From Veillonellaceae bacterium (GTDB lineage Bacteria > Bacillota > Negativicutes > Veillonellales > Dialisteraceae), in contig DAJPGA010000001.1 in assembly GCA_025992895.1 (NCBI GenBank), forward strand, positions 755,001 through 819,000: a stretch of DNA of 64,000 bases, given 5' to 3'. The position numbers and the translations under genes were made by a program. Below, piece by piece: positions 61,337-64,000 of the stretch. Under the pieces are notes generated by a model. It ran no database searches and was not told the origin of the DNA. It saw only the letters and a list, made by a program, of their open reading frames with translations. Position 1 is the stretch's first letter, and every line of letters begins with the position of its first letter.

Positions 61337-64000
61337 ATGAAACCTGTTATCCATGTCGGTATCGACGTAGGTTCGACCACGGTCAAAGTCGTGGCCCTGT
61401 CGCCATACCTGAAACTGCTTTTCGGACGGTACCAGCGTCATATGTCCGATATCAGAAGTGCGACGATTTCCCTTTTGAAGGAACTTCAGAAGGATTATTC
61501 GGGTTACCGTATCACCGCGTCCATTTCCGGAAGCGGCGGCATGGGACTTGCAAAGATGATGGGGCTGCCTTTCTGTCAGGAAATCCTGGCGGAAACGAAG
61601 GCAATCCGCACGTTCAATCCGGATACGGATGTCATCATCGAGCTGGGCGGCGAAGACGAGAAGATCACGTACCTGAGAAATGGTGTCGATCAGCGTATGA
61701 ATGGCGCATGCGCAGGCGGCACGGGCGCATTCATCGACCGTATGGCATCTCTTCTTTCTGTCGATGCAGCAGGCCTTGGCAAGATGGCGGAGAAGGCGAA
61801 GGAAATCTATCCGATCGCTTCCCGCTGCGGCGTTTTCGCCAAGACAGATATCCAGGCGCTTTTGAATGAAGGCGTCTCTCATGAAGACATTGCGCTGTCC
61901 GTTTTCCAGTCCGTCGTCAATCAGACGATTTCCGGCCTGACCTGCGGACGCCCGATCCACGGCAAGGTGGCATTCCTTGGCGGTCCTTTGACGTTCCAGC
62001 CGATTCTTCGCGAACGTTTTCAGAAGACGCTGGATATCAAGGACGAGGATATGATCGTTCCGGAACACGGCGAACTGTATGTCGCTATCGGCGCTGCTGT
62101 TTCCGCCTGCCACGACAAGCCGCTCGATCTTGACAGCTGGCTGACGAAGGTGGAAAACTCGGAAGAGTCTGATCTGGGCAATGCCAAGACGCTCCCGCCG
62201 CTCTTTGCAACGGAAGAAGATTACAAGGAATTCAAGGAACGCCATGCTCGTTTCCATGCGCCGAGAGCCGATATTTCCCAGGCAAAGGGCCCGGTATGGC
62301 TTGGTATCGACGCCGGATCCACGACGATCAAGGCTGTCCTTCTCGACAGGGAAGGCAATATCCTTTATGAATACTATGCAGGAAATAAGGGTACTCCGCT
62401 GAACGGTGCCAGAAAGATTCTGACGGACCTCTATGACAAGCTCCCGAAGGAAGCCGTCATCTGCGGCGCGGGTGTCACCGGTTACGGCGAAGAGCTGATC
62501 AAGAGAGCGCTCGAAGCGGATGTAGGCGAAGTCGAAACGATGGCGCACTACAGAGGCGCCAAGCACTTCCTGCCGGATGTTTCCACGATTCTGGATATCG
62601 GCGGCCAGGATATGAAGTGCTGCCGCATCAAGGACGGCGCTGTCGATGACATTCTTCTGAATGAAGCATGCTCCTCCGGCTGCGGTTCCTTCCTCGATAC
62701 ATTTGCACAGTCCCTTGGCATGGACGTCAAGGAATTCGCGCGCATCGCACTGACAGCCAGGCACCCGGTCGATCTAGGCTCCCGCTGCACGGTCTTCATG
62801 AACTCCCGTGTCCGTGAAGCGCAGAAGAACGGCGTATCGGTCGCAGACATTTCTGCCGGCCTTTCCTATTCCGTCATCAAGAATGCGCTGTACAAAGTCA
62901 TCCGCCTGCGCACAGCGGCTGATCTTGGCAACAAGGTCGTCGTCCAGGGCGGTACGTTCTATAATGATGCTGTCCTCCGCGCACTGGAACTGCTCCTCGG
63001 CTGCCACGTCATCCGTCCGGATGTCGCAGGGCTGATGGGCGCTTACGGTATTGCGCTGATTACAAAAGATAAATGTCCGGAAGGCCATGTGACCTCGCTC
63101 GTCACCCCTGAAAAACTGAAGAGCCTGTCGCTGACGAATGAAATGAAACGCTGCCCGGGATGCGGCAACCACTGCATGGTTACAATCACCCGCTTCAGCG
63201 ACGGACGTGCCTTCGTTTCCGGCAACCGCTGCGAAAGAGGCGCTGCCATCATGCTGACCGGCAAGAGTGCTCCTCATTCCACGCTCCCGAATATTTACCG
63301 CTGGAAGTACGACGAGATCTGGCACAGGAAGTCCCTGACACCGGGCCAGGCCAAGAGGGGCACCGTCGGCATTCCGCGTACGATGAACATGTACGAAGAT
63401 TTCCCGTACTGGCATGCTTTCTTCACGAAGCTCGGCTACCGTGTCGTCACATCCAGCGAACAGCTGCGTGACATCCCGACCGAAGCGATGGAAACGATTC
63501 CTTCGTATTCCGAATGCTTCCCGGCCAAGCTCGCCCATGCGCATGTCTATGACCTTGCCAAGCACCATCCGGATTTCATCTGGTATCCGTGCATCGACAA
63601 GGGCCCGGACGAAGGCAGCACGAACAGCTACAACTGCCCGATGGTTGCTTCGTATCCGGAAAACATCCAGGCGAATATGGACGAAGTCCTCTCCAAATAC
63701 AAGACCACATTCTATCATCCGTTCCTTCCGCTCCATGCGCCCAAGCAGCTCTACGGCCGCCTGAAAGAATTCTTCAAGCCGATGGGCATTTCCGGCGATG
63801 AACTCAAAGCTGCCATGAATGCAGGCGAAATGGCAGAAGATGCATACAGGAAATCGCTCCGCGATGAGACAAAACGCATCCTGCAGGAAATCCATGACAA
63901 GCACCTGATCGGCATCGTGCTGGCAGGCCGTCCGTACCATGTCGATCCGACGGTCAACCATTCGATTCCTGATCTCATCAACCAGCTGGGCATGGCTGTC
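61337..64000 (+). CDS. 2-hydroxyacyl-CoA dehydratase activase-like protein, two ATPase domains, 3' end outside window
   Basis: 888 residues are visible and the frame stays open at the window end. Two BadF/BadG/BcrA-type ATPase domains follow one another: the first from residue 1 (VGIDVGSTTVKVVAL, ELGGEDEKITYL, NGACAGGTGAFIDRMA) and the second from about 320 (LGIDAGSTTIKAVLL, DIGGQDMKCC, EACSSGCGSFLDTFA). Then comes a cysteine-containing region (KRCPGCGNHC) and a HgdB/DUF2229-like part (YEDFPYWHAFF, SYSECFPAKLAHAHV). Such proteins couple ATP hydrolysis to electron transfer from a 4Fe-4S cluster to 2-hydroxyacyl-CoA dehydratases or related enzymes. AGGAGGT stands 6 bases before the ATG. Confidence 0.9.
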   Translation, partial: MKPVIHVGIDVGSTTVKVVALSPYLKLLFGRYQRHMSDIRSATISLLKELQKDYSGYRITASISGSGGMGLAKMMGLPFCQEILAETKAIRTFNPDTDVIIELGGEDEKITYLRNGVDQRMNGACAGGTGAFIDRMASLLSVDAAGLGKMAEKAKEIYPIASRCGVFAKTDIQALLNEGVSHEDIALSVFQSVVNQTISGLTCGRPIHGKVAFLGGPLTFQPILRERFQKTLDIKDEDMIVPEHGELYVAIGAAVSACHDKPLDLDSWLTKVENSEESDLGNAKTLPPLFATEEDYKEFKERHARFHAPRADISQAKGPVWLGIDAGSTTIKAVLLDREGNILYEYYAGNKGTPLNGARKILTDLYDKLPKEAVICGAGVTGYGEELIKRALEADVGEVETMAHYRGAKHFLPDVSTILDIGGQDMKCCRIKDGAVDDILLNEACSSGCGSFLDTFAQSLGMDVKEFARIALTARHPVDLGSRCTVFMNSRVREAQKNGVSVADISAGLSYSVIKNALYKVIRLRTAADLGNKVVVQGGTFYNDAVLRALELLLGCHVIRPDVAGLMGAYGIALITKDKCPEGHVTSLVTPEKLKSLSLTNEMKRCPGCGNHCMVTITRFSDGRAFVSGNRCERGAAIMLTGKSAPHSTLPNIYRWKYDEIWHRKSLTPGQAKRGTVGIPRTMNMYEDFPYWHAFFTKLGYRVVTSSEQLRDIPTEAMETIPSYSECFPAKLAHAHVYDLAKHHPDFIWYPCIDKGPDEGSTNSYNCPMVASYPENIQANMDEVLSKYKTTFYHPFLPLHAPKQLYGRLKEFFKPMGISGDELKAAMNAGEMAEDAYRKSLRDETKRILQEIHDKHLIGIVLAGRPYHVDPTVNHSIPDLINQLGMAV

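Noticed and set aside
61253..62764. 503-residue open frame on the minus strand
   Set aside because: It is antisense to the activase gene, whose domains and ribosome site are clear; long antisense frames are common here because of codon bias.

Overview
The window looks like chromosome of a diderm Firmicute of the class Negativicutes; a Dialister-like member of the Veillonellaceae is my best guess, with low confidence at genus level. The reasons are six SLH-domain outer-membrane porins of the OmpM type, a T-box trp operon, a fused two-subunit 2-oxoacid:ferredoxin oxidoreductase, a catabolic-type glutamate dehydrogenase, NSS-type transporters and a large 2-hydroxyacyl-CoA dehydratase activase. 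There are no rRNA or tRNA genes and no CRISPR array.

Layout. 1-4062: HicB-like protein, Lrp-type regulator, glutamate symporter, M50 membrane protease, TRIC-type membrane protein. 4087-11015: complete trp operon trpE-G-D-CF-B-A behind a tryptophan T-box. 11198-12489: an alpha/beta hydrolase facing a small unknown gene. 12591-16861: queC-D-E-folE (7-deazaguanine precursor genes) behind a candidate preQ1-I riboswitch, followed by two related esterase-like genes, one lacking its nucleophile serine. 16976-18702, 31861-33589 and 57472-59199: three near-identical copies of one IS3-family (IS150-type) element. 18937-26217: macro-domain/HTH protein, vWA protein, flavin reductase-like protein, a minus-strand cluster of three proteins of unknown family, two small proteins and an RluA-type pseudouridine synthase. 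27035-31290: two tandem NSS transporters and glutamate dehydrogenase. 34251-38874: nfo-sbcD-sbcC repair operon. 39191-48420 and 55857-57358: the porin paralogues (five intact, one frameshifted). 48725-53620: aldehyde dehydrogenase and a KorAB-like oxidoreductase. 53825-55646: Sel1-repeat protein and Fur-family regulator. 59774-64000: Bcr/CflA-type drug exporter and the truncated start of the activase.

The most unusual signals are outside the genes. (1) Five porin genes carry the same 24-base box in the 5' leader, and all six leaders have a stem-loop starting at or within about four bases of the predicted transcription start; the stems differ in sequence but keep their pairing. Similar +1 stem-loops occur at gdh, the Kor operon, the trp T-box leader and, more weakly, fur and the aldehyde dehydrogenase gene. 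(2) Long intergenic spaces are built from a small set of short palindromic modules joined in recurring order, plus a family of sequence-related terminator hairpins. (3) All three IS copies sit at the 3' foot of the same palindromic module, with AAGG or AGG target duplications, and differ at the orfA/orfB junction by a run of 8, 10 or 9 A residues, which gives three different reading-frame outcomes.

Functionally the window combines amino-acid biosynthesis (Trp), amino-acid and 2-oxoacid fermentation (GltS, NSS transporters, GDH, KorAB, ALDH, activase), queuosine/folate precursor synthesis, DNA repair, and outer-membrane architecture in which SLH porins tie the outer membrane to peptidoglycan.
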